Below, piece by piece: positions 1 to 6,994 of a DNA stretch of 13,361 bases. The notes beneath the pieces are model-generated. The model had not been told where the DNA came from and did no database searches. It was given only the letters and a program-made list of their open reading frames with translations. The translations under genes and the position numbers were made by a program. Source of the stretch: an uncultured Clostridium sp. (GTDB lineage Bacteria > Bacillota > Clostridia > TANB77 > CAG-508); NCBI GenBank assembly GCA_947057505.1, contig CAMSEM010000029.1, positions 1-13,361 on the forward strand, in the 5' to 3' direction. Positions within the stretch are counted from its first letter, which is position 1, and the number at the start of each line of letters is the position of its first letter.

Positions 1-67
1 TGTATGGATAATATCTATAATTGGTGTTTCCCACAAAAAGTTTATGCGATCATATAAAAATTAGAAT

Positions 68-96
68 TTGACAAATCCAAAAGAATATGCTATTAT
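68..96 (+). promoter_or_regulatory. Sigma-A promoter for a short RNA
   Basis: Perfect -35 TTGACA (68-73), a 17-base spacer and -10 TATTAT (91-96). Transcription should start near 103. No ORF with a ribosome binding site follows before the terminator at 148-181, so the product is probably a non-coding RNA. Confidence 0.75.
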
Positions 97-124
97 TTAA
101 TTACAAAATAAATGAACTTTGAAT

Positions 125-147
125 ATCGCAGTTATTCAAAATTAGTC
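125..147 (+). repeat. 23-base direct repeat, copy 1
   Basis: Identical to 350-372 except at two adjacent positions (140-141 AA here, 365-366 TT there). It lies inside the putative small RNA. Confidence 0.8.
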
Positions 148-181
148 GTATGTGTACCCGCGAATACACATACTTTTTTTA
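148..181 (+). terminator. Intrinsic terminator of the small RNA
   Basis: Perfect 9-bp stem GTATGTGTA / TACACATAC (148-156 / 165-173) with an 8-base loop, followed by seven T. Confidence 0.85.
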
Positions 182-184
182 TGC

Positions 185-216
185 AAAAATAGAGCAGACC
201 GCGAAATCTACTCTAT
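185..216 (-). terminator. Intrinsic terminator of the minus-strand small ORF
   Basis: On the minus strand, a stem of 10 pairs with one mismatch (216-207 with 198-189) is followed by TTTTT. It stops transcription coming from the 45-codon ORF. It sits tail-to-tail with the terminator at 148-181. Confidence 0.75.
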
Positions 217-226
217 CGACTAATTA

Positions 227-364
227 TTACTGCTTATCAGTCTTAACTTCTTTGTCATCTGAAATTTGTTTGTGTTGCTCTAATTGTTGCTGTAACATAA
301 TGTTCTTTTCTTTTTCTAGTATGTACTTATCAACAAAATGCAGAATCAAATCGCAGTTATTCAA
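227..364 (-). CDS. Small 45-residue protein, possible target of the adjacent antisense RNA
   Basis: I do not recognise this protein. The start is a TTG at 364-362, chosen because a strong Shine-Dalgarno (AAAGGGGGA, 379-371) lies six bases upstream. The protein starts MNNCDLILHFVDKYILEKEK and continues with a glutamine- and lysine-rich amphipathic tail ending KTDKQ. No signal peptide or membrane segment is visible. It has its own promoter (429-457), a leader with a GC-rich hairpin (382-397) just upstream of the ribosome binding site, and its own terminator (185-216). This makes it a complete transcription unit. The plus-strand repeat over its start codon recurs in the convergent small RNA, suggesting antisense control of translation. 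It could be the small partner of a type I-like pair or a mobile-element accessory protein. Confidence 0.5.
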   Translation of the reverse strand: MNNCDLILHFVDKYILEKEKNIMLQQQLEQHKQISDDKEVKTDKQ

Positions 365-372
365 TTTTAGTC
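350..372 (+). repeat. 23-base direct repeat, copy 2
   Basis: Second copy of the 125-147 repeat. It overlaps the TTG start codon (362-364) and the edge of the ribosome binding site of the minus-strand ORF. Confidence 0.8.
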
Positions 373-428
373 CCCCTTTCCGCCCTTTAGAAAGGGCTAG
401 CCTTTCTATTTACGTAAGGTTAATAATT

Positions 429-457
429 ATTTTATTACATTTGGCAAGTAAAATCAA
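429..457 (-). promoter_or_regulatory. Promoter of the minus-strand small ORF
   Basis: Read on the minus strand, TTGATT (457-452), a 17-base spacer and TAAAAT (434-429). Start near 422, giving a leader of about 58 bases that contains the hairpin GCCCTTT/AAAGGGC. Confidence 0.6.
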
Positions 458-666
458 GCATATTTCGAATTTTATACAAAAAAATGTTCTCTTATATTTT
501 TATTCTAAAACCAGTAAGTATTTTACAATTATTTCCAAGTTTTACAGTGCAAAAAAGTATGGAAAAATGATAGCTTTTAGTAAGTATAAAATTCCACAGG
601 TATAGAAATTACTAAAACATAGAGTATCAATTGATTTCAAGTTTTCTTTCCCTACTTTGGCGTGTC
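458..666. other. AT-rich intergenic stretch, nothing recognised
   Basis: I see no ORF with a ribosome binding site, no structured repeat and no clear promoter between the small-ORF promoter and the hairpin element at 667. Confidence 0.5.
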
Positions 667-735
667 GAGGTATAGAGCCACTATCGAGAGATAGGGACTC
701 TATGCCTCTTAAAAATTTAGAAATAAATTTTTAAG
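667..735 (+). repeat. Double-hairpin element, copy A
   Basis: First hairpin 667-708: outer stem GAGGTATAGAG / CTCTATGCCTC with one T-G wobble, inner stem CTATC-GAGA-GATAG. It is joined directly to a second, AT-only hairpin at 708-735: CTTAAAAATTTA, loop GAAA, TAAATTTTTAAG. Copy B at 1503-1574 has the same architecture, with largely different paired bases but pairing kept. It lies upstream of the promoter of the gene at 825. It could be a structured RNA, a miniature repeat or a terminator pair. Confidence 0.65.
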
Positions 736-790
736 ATACAGTACAATTTCAAGGACAATTTTGTTTTAGCTTTATTTTTTTGTTAAGTTG

Positions 791-799
791 TGATATGAT
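791..799 (+). promoter_or_regulatory. Extended -10 promoter for the MBL gene
   Basis: TGATATGAT (TG-n-TATGAT) is followed after about 12 bases by the ribosome binding site GGAGG at 812-816. The -35 region is AT-rich and poor in consensus. Confidence 0.45.
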
Positions 800-824
800 A
801 AGAAAAAATTTGGAGGTATTAGCT

Positions 825-1478
825 ATGAAAATTACAAAATTCCCACAATCATGTTTATTAGTTGAAACAAAAGGAAAAAAGATATTAATCGATCCAGGAA
901 CATTAAAATATAAAGATGAGTATTTTGAAATATGGAACAAGGTAGATATCATTCTAATCACACATAAACATCCAGACCATTGTAATACAGAGGTTTTAGA
1001 AAAACTAAACAAAAATATAAAAATATATACAACAAAGGAAGTTTCAGAAGCAAATAAAACATTAGATATAAACATAGTAAAAGAAAATGATGTTATTGAA
1101 TTGGATAATATAAAAATAGAAGTAGTGCATGCAATACATGGATATCAACCACTATTAAAAGGTGCAAAAGAAGTACATGAAAATGTCGGTTATATTATCG
1201 ATGATGGAGATAACAGACTATATACAACTAGTGATACAATCTGTTTTAAAAACGAATATAAAGCAGATATCTTATGTGTTCCAGTAACAGGACATGGACT
1301 AACAATGTCAGCATTTGAAGCAGCATTATATACAAAAGAAGTAGGAGCAGTTTTAACAATACCAATTCATATGGATAATCCATCATTTCCACCAGATTTC
1401 AAGTTTATAGAAGAAATGTTTGAAAAGTATGAAGTGGAATATGAAATATTAGAAAATGATGAGACAATTGAAATATAA
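825..1478 (+). CDS. Metallo-beta-lactamase-fold hydrolase
   Basis: 217-residue soluble protein of the MBL fold, close to the short UPF0173-like metal-dependent hydrolases. Visible metal ligands are the motif THKHPDH (H47, H49, D51, H52), H102/H105 in VHAIHG, D137 in TTSDT and H182 in IPIHMDN. These are all the positions needed for a dinuclear zinc/iron centre. The start is the ATG at 825 because GGAGG lies eight bases upstream; an in-frame ATG at 780 has no such site. The substrate cannot be told from sequence. The gene stands alone, flanked by the double-hairpin elements at 667 and 1503. It has no in-frame CGG; its one CGG (in GTC GGT) is out of frame and harmless. It may be cargo of the element whose recombinase follows, or a neighbour. 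Confidence 0.9.
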   Translation: MKITKFPQSCLLVETKGKKILIDPGTLKYKDEYFEIWNKVDIILITHKHPDHCNTEVLEKLNKNIKIYTTKEVSEANKTLDINIVKENDVIELDNIKIEVVHAIHGYQPLLKGAKEVHENVGYIIDDGDNRLYTTSDTICFKNEYKADILCVPVTGHGLTMSAFEAALYTKEVGAVLTIPIHMDNPSFPPDFKFIEEMFEKYEVEYEILENDETIEI

Positions 1479-1502
1479 TAATTAAATAGGCAATTTCTTG
1501 CT

Positions 1503-1574
1503 AGAGGTAAAGGTGCGGTACCAAAAGGTATCGCATTCTTTGCCTCTTAAAAATTTTCTTTAGAAATTTTTTAA
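1503..1574 (+). repeat. Double-hairpin element, copy B
   Basis: Hairpin 1503-1547: AGAGG, wobble T-G, AAAG, internal loop, TGCG, wobble, TACC, loop AAAA, and the matching 3' arm ending GCCTCT. An AT-rich hairpin follows (TTAAAAATTT / AAATTTTTTAA, 1547-1574). Compared with copy A the junction GCCTCTTAAAAATTT is identical, while both stems differ in sequence but still pair. It may also serve as the terminator of the MBL gene. Confidence 0.65.
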
Positions 1575-1674
1575 TATGGGGAGAATTTTGCTGAGCAAAT
1601 CGCTGTATATATATTAGAGGGATTATTGTAATAGTACAAGATTTTTCTTAATAAATATATAAAGGTGAGGCTTA

Positions 1675-1836
1675 GTGGAAGATAGATATATGAAGCTAAA
1701 ATTTGAAAGAGTTATTAACAGAATATTATATGTGGAAGGCGTAATTGATGAAAAAAAATATAAGCGAGTATCAAAAAAGCTTGATAAATTGCTATTTGAG
1801 GAAAGTAAGAAAAATTTTACTTCAACCTTGACTTAA
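1675..1836 (+). CDS. Small SHOCT-like protein preceding the recombinase
   Basis: 53 residues, starting at GTG 1675 with a good ribosome binding site (AAAGGTGAGG, 1661-1670) four bases upstream. An in-frame ATG at 1690 is an alternative. The centre (about residues 18-42) has the pattern of a short oligomerisation-domain protein: a G-V-I-D turn followed by a charged helix ending in KLDKLLFEE. SHOCT-like small ORFs are commonly seen just ahead of large serine recombinases. The gene ends 59 bases before the recombinase start, and both probably share a transcript. The role is unknown; it may modulate or tether the recombinase. Confidence 0.6.
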   Translation: MEDRYMKLKFERVINRILYVEGVIDEKKYKRVSKKLDKLLFEESKKNFTSTLT

Positions 1837-1895
1837 TTTAGCTTATTCTAATACAATTAAAAAAGTATTAATTGTGTAAGAGAAGGGAGGTATAT

Positions 1896-3597
1896 TTGAC
1901 TGTATATGAAATGAAACAAGCATTTTTGCTTGGTAAGACAATATTTGAGTTACCTTTAAATGTAAGTTATTATGCTAGAGTTTCTACAGATAAAGAAGAA
2001 CAGATTAATTCTTTGGAAAATCAGGTTAGCTTTTTTGAAGAGTACATTAAAAAAAATAGAAATTGGACTTTTATTCGGTGGCTATGTTGATGAGGGAATT
2101 AGTGGAACAACTTCTAAGAAACGTGAGAATTTTATGAAAATGATTGAAGACGGAAGTAACAAAAAATTTGATTTACTAATTACAAAAGAGGTTTCAAGGT
2201 TTTCTCGTGATACGATTGATAGTTTACTTTATACTAGAAAATTGCTAGAATATGATGTTTGTGTATATTTTCTCTCAGACAATATTATAACAGCTTCTTC
2301 AGATGGAGAGTTAAGGCTTACTATCATGTCTAGTATGGCACAAGATGAAGTTCGCAAAATCTCAGAAAGAACGAAGTTTGGTTTTAAACGTGCTATTGAA
2401 AAAGGTATTGTTCTTGGTACAGATAATATTTGGGGTTACAAAAAGAATAAAGGTAAGCTTGTGATAGACGAAGAAGAAGCTCCTTGTATTAGAGAAACTT
2501 TTGATATTTATGCAAATGATAGTAAAGTCGGACTAAAGAAACTATCTATTCTATTAAAAGAACAAGGTTATTGTAATCATAACGGAAATCCAATTCATCC
2601 TAATACCTTAAAACGAATTATACAAAATCCAAAGTACAAAGGTTATTATACAGGAGGATTATCTACAGTTGTGGATTATAGAAGCAAGAAAAGAAACTTT
2701 AATGACCAGGCAGAATGGAAAGTGTATAAGGATTATGAGAAAGTTCCTCCTATTGTATCAGAAGAATTATGGGAAAAGGCGAATCAGAAATTATTATCTA
2801 GAAGTAAAAAAGCAGCAATGTATCAAAAACATCAGACTTTGTATGCTTTATCTGGAAAGTTATATTGTGATAAGCACAGATGTGGATTTGTTCGAAAAAT
2901 CAGACACTATAAAAATAAAGATGATGTGATTTATTGGTATTGTGCAGATTTTCATAAAACTGGCAAAAAGAATTGCATTCCTGCTTGCTTTAAGGAACAA
3001 GATTTATATGATATTTTGCTTTCTATCTTTAAAAGCTATGAAGTCTACAAAGAAGAGATTTGTGAGGAATTACTGTCTTTTTATAAAGAACTTTCTAAAG
3101 AAGAGGAAAATATAGAACAAGAGGCAAAGCTACAAAATGAGTTAGAGGTACTTGAAAGAAAAAAAGATAAATTATTGGATTTAGCTTTAGATGGACTTCT
3201 AAGCAAGGAAGATTTAAGTAATAAGAAAGTAATCATTGAAACAGAAATTAGAAAAATACAAACAAAATTAAAAGAATTAGAGGGTAAAAAGAAAACACTA
3301 AAAGAGGAAAAAGACCAGAATATAAAATTAAAAGAAAGAATATTAAAACAATTAGTGATAAGTAAAGATAATTTAGAAAATTACATAGAGGAATTGTTAG
3401 ATAAAATTATAGTGGTAGAAAAACCAATAGAAGATAATAAAAAAGAAAGTGAAGTAGAACTAAAAATTATACTTGCAGGCAATAAAATAATTACCTATGG
3501 TAGTGCAGTAAAACCCAGGCAATTCAGTCAACTAAACGGAAACAAAGTGGCTGATTATAAAAATCTCCCACTTTGTCACTCCCATGCACATGGTTAA
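1896..3597 (+). CDS. Large serine recombinase, decoded through a +1 shift at CGG
   Basis: Site-specific integrase/excisionase of the resolvase/invertase superfamily, 566 residues if one base is skipped at 2076. The start is TTG 1896, with GGGAGG (1885-1890) five bases upstream. The N-terminal catalytic domain has YYARVSTDKEEQ with nucleophile S30, then GGYVDEGISGT and EVSRFSRD. A recombinase domain and a zinc-ribbon region (LYCDKHRCGF, YWYCADF, KKNCIPACF) follow, then a long lysine/glutamate coiled coil. The zero frame stops at 2088-2090, soon after TTT ATT CGG. Skipping C2076 gives the conserved Gly-Gly of FIGGYVDEGISG. All later CGG triplets are out of frame. The final residues (SHAHG and stop) are encoded by antisense feoB sequence beyond the integration junction, so the integrated gene borrows its stop codon from its target. 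Convergent with the truncated feoB, overlapping 3532-3597. Confidence 0.9.
2076..2079 (+). other. CGG +1 shift site 1 (recombinase)
   Basis: Context ATT CGGT GGC. Zero-frame stop TGA at 2088. The restored residue is G61, in the conserved GGYVDEG segment. Confidence 0.85.
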
Positions 3598-4900
3598 TGC
3601 TTGCTTTCCGTGAACTACAAGCTTTTCTAAAATATTTATCTAAATTAAACGAAATTCTAGGCAAATAGCCTAAATCCTCCATTAAAGTAAATAAAGGAAA
3701 GAAAATAGCCATAGGTGGGAGCATAACCGCAATTACCCAAGTAAGAGTAGTATAAATGCCATCTATTAAAATACTAGTAAGCCATACAGGAGAATGTATG
3801 GTATTAAATCCAAGTATTAATCCATCCTTTATCCAAGCAAATAAATTAGATAATAACTGGGAAGGGTAGTTAGCACCTACAATGGTAATCCAAAAAATAA
3901 CACCTAAAAACAGTAGCATAATAGGAACACCAAATTTTTTAGAGGTTAAAATCTTATCAATTTTTCGGTCACGTTCATTATAAGTATCTTTTTCAAAACT
4001 ACAAACATCACTACTAAGTGTTTCAGCTGTAAAAACAATACTAGAAACAATTTCATCTCTAAAATTATCTGCAGAATCAATATCAATACTTGAAAATTTA
4101 GACTTTATTTGAATAAGTTTTAAACTAATAGAGGTATCTTCTAGTAAAGAAATATGTAAATTTTTAGAAATAGAATCTAAAATTTTTTTATCCCCATCTA
4201 TTAATTTTAAACAAATCCATCTGCTCAAATAATGTTTAGAAGGGTCAAGCTTTTCTCTAATAGCAGAATCTAAAATATTGATACAATCTTCAATTACCTT
4301 AGAATAAGAAACTTTGTGGGGGCAAGGAGTAATTTTTCCGAGTAACCACATCTTCTAATTTTTGCATCAATTTTTTTAATGTCTTACCTTTTCTAGCAAT
4401 GCAGCCAACAACGGGAACACCAAGCATTTTTTCAAGAAGCTCAAAATTAATAGAAATACCCTTCTTTTTTGCCTCATCTAGTAAATTAACGCAAACTATG
4501 ATATTAGAAGTCAATTCCATGGTTTGATACACTAAATTCAAATTTCGTTCCAAACAAGTAGCATCTACAATTACAATAGTAGCATTAGGATTTCCAAAAC
4601 AAATATAATCCCTTGCAATTTCCTCTTCTTCAGAATGTGACATAAGCGAATAAGTGCCAGGAATATCAACCAATAAGAAGTTTTTATTATTAAAATGGCA
4701 AACACCACTAGCATTAGAAACAGTCTTTCCGTGGCCAATTGCCAGTATGTTGATGCATGCCAGTTAAATTATTAAAAATAGTAGACTTGCCAACATTAGG
4801 ATTTCCCGCAATAGCAATTGTATAATCAAAACCGTAGCGCTTTTTCAAAAATATCTTTTTCATTTACTTTATTACCAGTAGAACTCGCAGTAAGTCCCAT
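3532..4900 (-). CDS. feoB: Ferrous iron transporter FeoB, N-terminal part, four CGG shift sites, interrupted by integration
   Basis: GTP-dependent Fe(II) permease of the inner membrane. The ATG at 4900 follows AGGTGGTGA. With one base skipped at each of four in-frame CGGs, the chain reads through 454 residues. The G domain shows G1 GNPNVGKST (32-40), G2 region HTGNWPGKT (T59), G3 DIPG (78-81) and G4 NLLD (138-141). After a helical linker come membrane segments near 323-342 and 380-405, and the segment GYLPRISFNLDKYFRKACSS then G-K-Q-A-L-T-M-C-M-G. There the family sequence ends at the recombinase element, and 15 foreign residues lead to a stop at 3534-3532. About the last third of a normal FeoB (650-700+ residues) is absent, so the transporter is disrupted as assembled. 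Each shift site gives a glycine, including the P-G-K-T glycine. Excision of the element could restore the gene. Confidence 0.9.
3542..3583 (+). other. Right end of the recombinase element, integrated in feoB
   Basis: Read on the minus strand, feoB runs correctly through the conserved L-T-M-C-M-G and then departs from the family sequence, which normally continues F-G-C-N-A, at about 3580-3583. Immediately inside the element is a perfect 9-bp inverted repeat ACAAAGTGG / CCACTTTGT (3542-3550 / 3568-3576), a plausible recombinase-binding half site. I find no matching 3' part of feoB to the left within the window. The other end therefore lies beyond base 1, or has been lost. Confidence 0.65.
3607..3610 (-). 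other. CGG +1 shift site 5 (feoB, most distal)
   Basis: Minus strand TCA CGGA AAG. Skipping the C gives G430 of the GKQALTMCMG segment; the zero frame instead reads unrelated residues to a stop. Confidence 0.85.
4337..4340 (-). other. CGG +1 shift site 4 (feoB linker)
   Basis: Minus strand ACT CGGA AAA. The restored residue is G187 before KITPCPHKV; the zero frame stops after 13 codons. Confidence 0.85.
4728..4731 (-). other. CGG +1 shift site 3 (feoB G2 region)
   Basis: Minus strand CCA CGGA AAG. The restored residue is G57 of N-W-P-G-K-T, a hallmark FeoB motif; the zero frame stops after five codons. Confidence 0.9.
4831..4834 (-). other. CGG +1 shift site 2 (feoB N-terminus)
   Basis: Minus strand CTA CGGT TTT. 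The restored residue is G23, leading into FDYTIAIAGNPNVGKST; the zero frame stops two codons later. Confidence 0.9.
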
Positions 4901-4964
4901 AAAACATCACCACCTAGTTTATTGTATGCAGTAAAATAAAAAACGACCACTGGGGATGTAAAAT

Positions 4965-4985
4965 TTGGTACAAAAATTGTACCAA
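4965..4985. promoter_or_regulatory. Palindrome upstream of feoB, possible operator
   Basis: Perfect inverted repeat TTGGTACAA-AAA-TTGTACCAA, 65-85 bases ahead of the feoB start. No T-run makes it a terminator on the plus strand. A dimeric repressor site or an RNA hairpin in the feoB leader are both possible. A weak feoB -10 (TACAAT, minus 4926-4921) lies between it and the gene. Confidence 0.45.
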
Positions 4986-5019
4986 GGGGATAGATGCGTA
5001 TTTTTTAGGAAAGTCTTGT

Positions 5020-5039
5020 TGGTATGAAATTTCATGCCA
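5020..5039. promoter_or_regulatory. Second palindrome between feoB and the prepilin gene
   Basis: TGGTATGAAATTTCATGCCA, a 20-base palindrome with one mismatched pair. It shares the half-site start TGGTA with the palindrome at 4965-4985, suggesting two sites for related regulators in this divergent intergenic region. Confidence 0.4.
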
Positions 5040-5200
5040 GATGGTTGAAATGTTAAGAAATAATATAAGTCCATAATATCTTTTTAAAGAAGATAATTAT
5101 GTAAATAAAATATCACCTGAAATAGTTGCATTTATTGTTTTGAAAGTAGGAAAAGAATATAATTGAGTGGAATAGGAAAAAGTAAAAACTAACAAGGTAT

Positions 5201-5228
5201 TTGCGAATACTATATGTGAATATATAAT
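5201..5228 (+). promoter_or_regulatory. Promoter of the prepilin-like gene
   Basis: TTGCGA (5201-5206), a 16-base spacer, TATAAT (5223-5228). The start near 5235 leaves a leader of about 60 bases ending in AAAGGAG before ATG 5297. The rest of 4912-5200 holds the two palindromes and no gene. Confidence 0.55.
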
Positions 5229-5296
5229 GTAGGAGAATAATAAGAGACTGTATAAAAAAGATCAAAATGAAACAAAAGAAAAGGAGTAAATAAGAG

Positions 5297-6840
5297 ATGC
5301 AAGAAAAAGTAGAAAAACAATTAAAAAAAATACCACAAGTAGGAAATAAAGGCATTACCTTAATTGCCTTAGTAGTAACTATAGTAGTACTTTTAATCTT
5401 AGCAGGGGTCAGCATTGTAGTACTATGGGGAGAACATGGGATTTTAAAAACAGCACAAGATGCAACAGGAAAGTTTGAAATAGAAGCAGAACGAGAAAAG
5501 ATAGACAATGTACGAATCGATTGGGGGACCAAAAAGGTCATAGATAAAAATGTAACAGCAGAAGACTTTTTTGATATGTTAGAAGCATCAAATATTATAG
5601 AAGATAGTGAAAAAGATAGAACAGGTCTAACTGAAAACAATACTTACATTGTAGAAACGAAATCAGGTTATGCAGTAAAAATTATTGTGGACGAAAATGG
5701 AAATGTCCAAATAGGAGATATAGAAAAAGTAGATTTAGAACCCAAAATAAGAGATATAAAAATAACTACAACGGAAAATAGTATTACAGCCAAAGCAATT
5801 GTATCAGGAACAAGTGGAAAAACAATCAAGTACGAATATAAATTAGAAAACGAGCCAGAAAGTGAATATCAAGAAATGCAACCATTAAAAAATGGAAGTT
5901 ATACTGTGACAGGATTAACCAAAGGTGCAAGTTATATTATAAAAGTAACAATAACACATACAGCCCCTCTTGTAGAAGATACTAGAACAGCAATAGCACA
6001 AGAACAAGAATCAGATTGGGCGTATTTAGGAAGAGTTGCAAAAAGTATAGCAACAAGAACAGACATTAATATAGATAGTAATACACAAAATGTAAAGGGA
6101 AAAACTGAACTAGGAGAAAATTACAATATCAGTGTAGGAGATACATTCAAAGTAAGATATAAGGGAGAAGATGAGCCAGGAATAAGAAATGTAAGAATAA
6201 TAGGATTTAAACATGATGACTTAGTAGAACAAACAGTATATGGGGGAATAAATGAAAAAGCAGGAATTACATTTGATTTTGTAGACTTTTTAATAGGTGT
6301 GAATGGGAAAAGAATGCATACAAACAATACCAATGATTATGGTTGGGTGTGGACTGAGGTACGAAGAAGCCTAAATGGGTATACAACACGTGATCCAAAA
6401 CAAACAGGTTCAGCAGGAGGATATGCTGCACTATTGAGTAATAGCAGTCTAATAAAGCAAGTAAAGAAAGAATATATGCCAAAATATAATAGTGAAATAT
6501 TAAGTGAAAGCCCAGCGGAAGATTATTTATGGTTATTATCATGTGGAGAAATATGGAGTGATGGATATAACGGGGGAAATACTCGAGGAGATGCAAGGAA
6601 TAGTGAAGGAAGTCAGTATGCTTATTATAAAAAAGTGACCGATGGAATAGCATGGAATTCGGCAAACACAGAACTTGTTAAAAAGGTAAAAAGTTGGGAT
6701 TCGAGTGCTACTTGGTGGCTAAGATCTCCTGCTTATCATGAGAACGTTGGGGGATTTTGTACGGTGCGGAACCAATCGGACTAGGTGGCATGAGGCATTC
6801 GAGTGAACCTAATTATCTGGCCCCTGGATTCAGCATTTAA
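5297..6840 (+). CDS. Prepilin-like surface protein with a DUF6273-like C-terminal domain, two CGG shift sites
   Basis: 513 residues when two bases are skipped. After a short basic leader, residues 17-41 (NKGITLIALVVTIVVLLILA) form a class III/type IV prepilin signal: peptidase cleavage after G in KG|ITLI, then a hydrophobic helix. About 155-240 looks like a fibronectin/Ig-type beta domain. From about 345 a lectin-like module of the DUF6273 type runs to the end (YLWLLSCGEIWSDGYNGG, TWWLRSP). The zero frame ends at 6783. Skipping the C at 6767 and again at 6777 yields CTVGTNGLGGM and ends L-A-P-G-F-S-I-stop at 6838-6840, the usual terminus of this module. AAAGGAG precedes the ATG. The gene is on the opposite strand between feoA and feoB, followed by a terminator. 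Probably exported and assembled or anchored at the surface; its role in iron uptake is unproven. Confidence 0.85.
6767..6770 (+). other. CGG +1 shift site 6 (prepilin)
   Basis: Context GTG CGGA ACC. Three codons upstream of site 7; without it the protein stops at 6783 short of the module's conserved end. Restored residue G491. Confidence 0.85.
6777..6780 (+). other. CGG +1 shift site 7 (prepilin)
   Basis: Context AAT CGGA CTA, in frame only after site 6 has been used. Both shifts are needed to reach the A-P-G-F-S-I terminus. Confidence 0.85.
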
Positions 6841-6864
6841 GCTTGGAGATTTTGCATAAATTAC

Positions 6865-6902
6865 AAAAAAACACCATCTTAATAATAGGATGGTGTTTTT
6901 TT
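6865..6902. terminator. Bidirectional terminator between prepilin gene and feoA
   Basis: Stem ACACCATC / GATGGTGT (6871-6878 / 6889-6896) flanked by an A-run on the left and a T-run on the right. It serves both the plus-strand prepilin gene and the minus-strand feoA. Confidence 0.85.
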
Positions 6903-6994
6903 GTATGCTAAAAATTTGCAATTTCATTAGCAAAGGTTTTTGGAAGATTTTGTATTCTCAAAAAAATAAACTAAAAACAATAAGATATACAATT

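Larger units (their letters stand above)
103..181 (+). ncRNA. Putative ~79-nt antisense-type small RNA
   Basis: This is a compact unit made of the consensus promoter at 68-96, about 45 transcribed bases and a strong intrinsic terminator. Its body (125-147) repeats the plus-strand sequence at 350-372, which covers the start codon of the minus-strand ORF at 227-364. The RNA is therefore complementary to that ORF's translation start over 15 contiguous bases (ATCGCAGTTATTCAA), plus a further TTTAGTC-like block. The arrangement of convergent units with shared repeats at the start region resembles the Fst/par type I toxin-antitoxin loci of Gram-positive bacteria. The ORF itself does not look like an Fst toxin. 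Existence of the RNA is inferred from promoter and terminator only. Confidence 0.5.

Noticed and set aside
1..57. C-terminal tail of a plus-strand gene entering from the left
   Set aside because: An open frame ends at TAA 55-57, but 18 codons without a recognisable motif or terminator are not enough to call a gene.
150..605. Plus-strand 151-codon open frame
   Set aside because: No ribosome binding site. It runs through two terminators and antisense to the small ORF, and its composition is unlike that of its neighbours.
3532..4900. feoB as an ordinary decaying pseudogene with random frameshifts
   Set aside because: All four indels are the same base at the same codon context and phase, and identical events occur in dnaG and feoA. 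Only the 3' truncation by the element is a true lesion.
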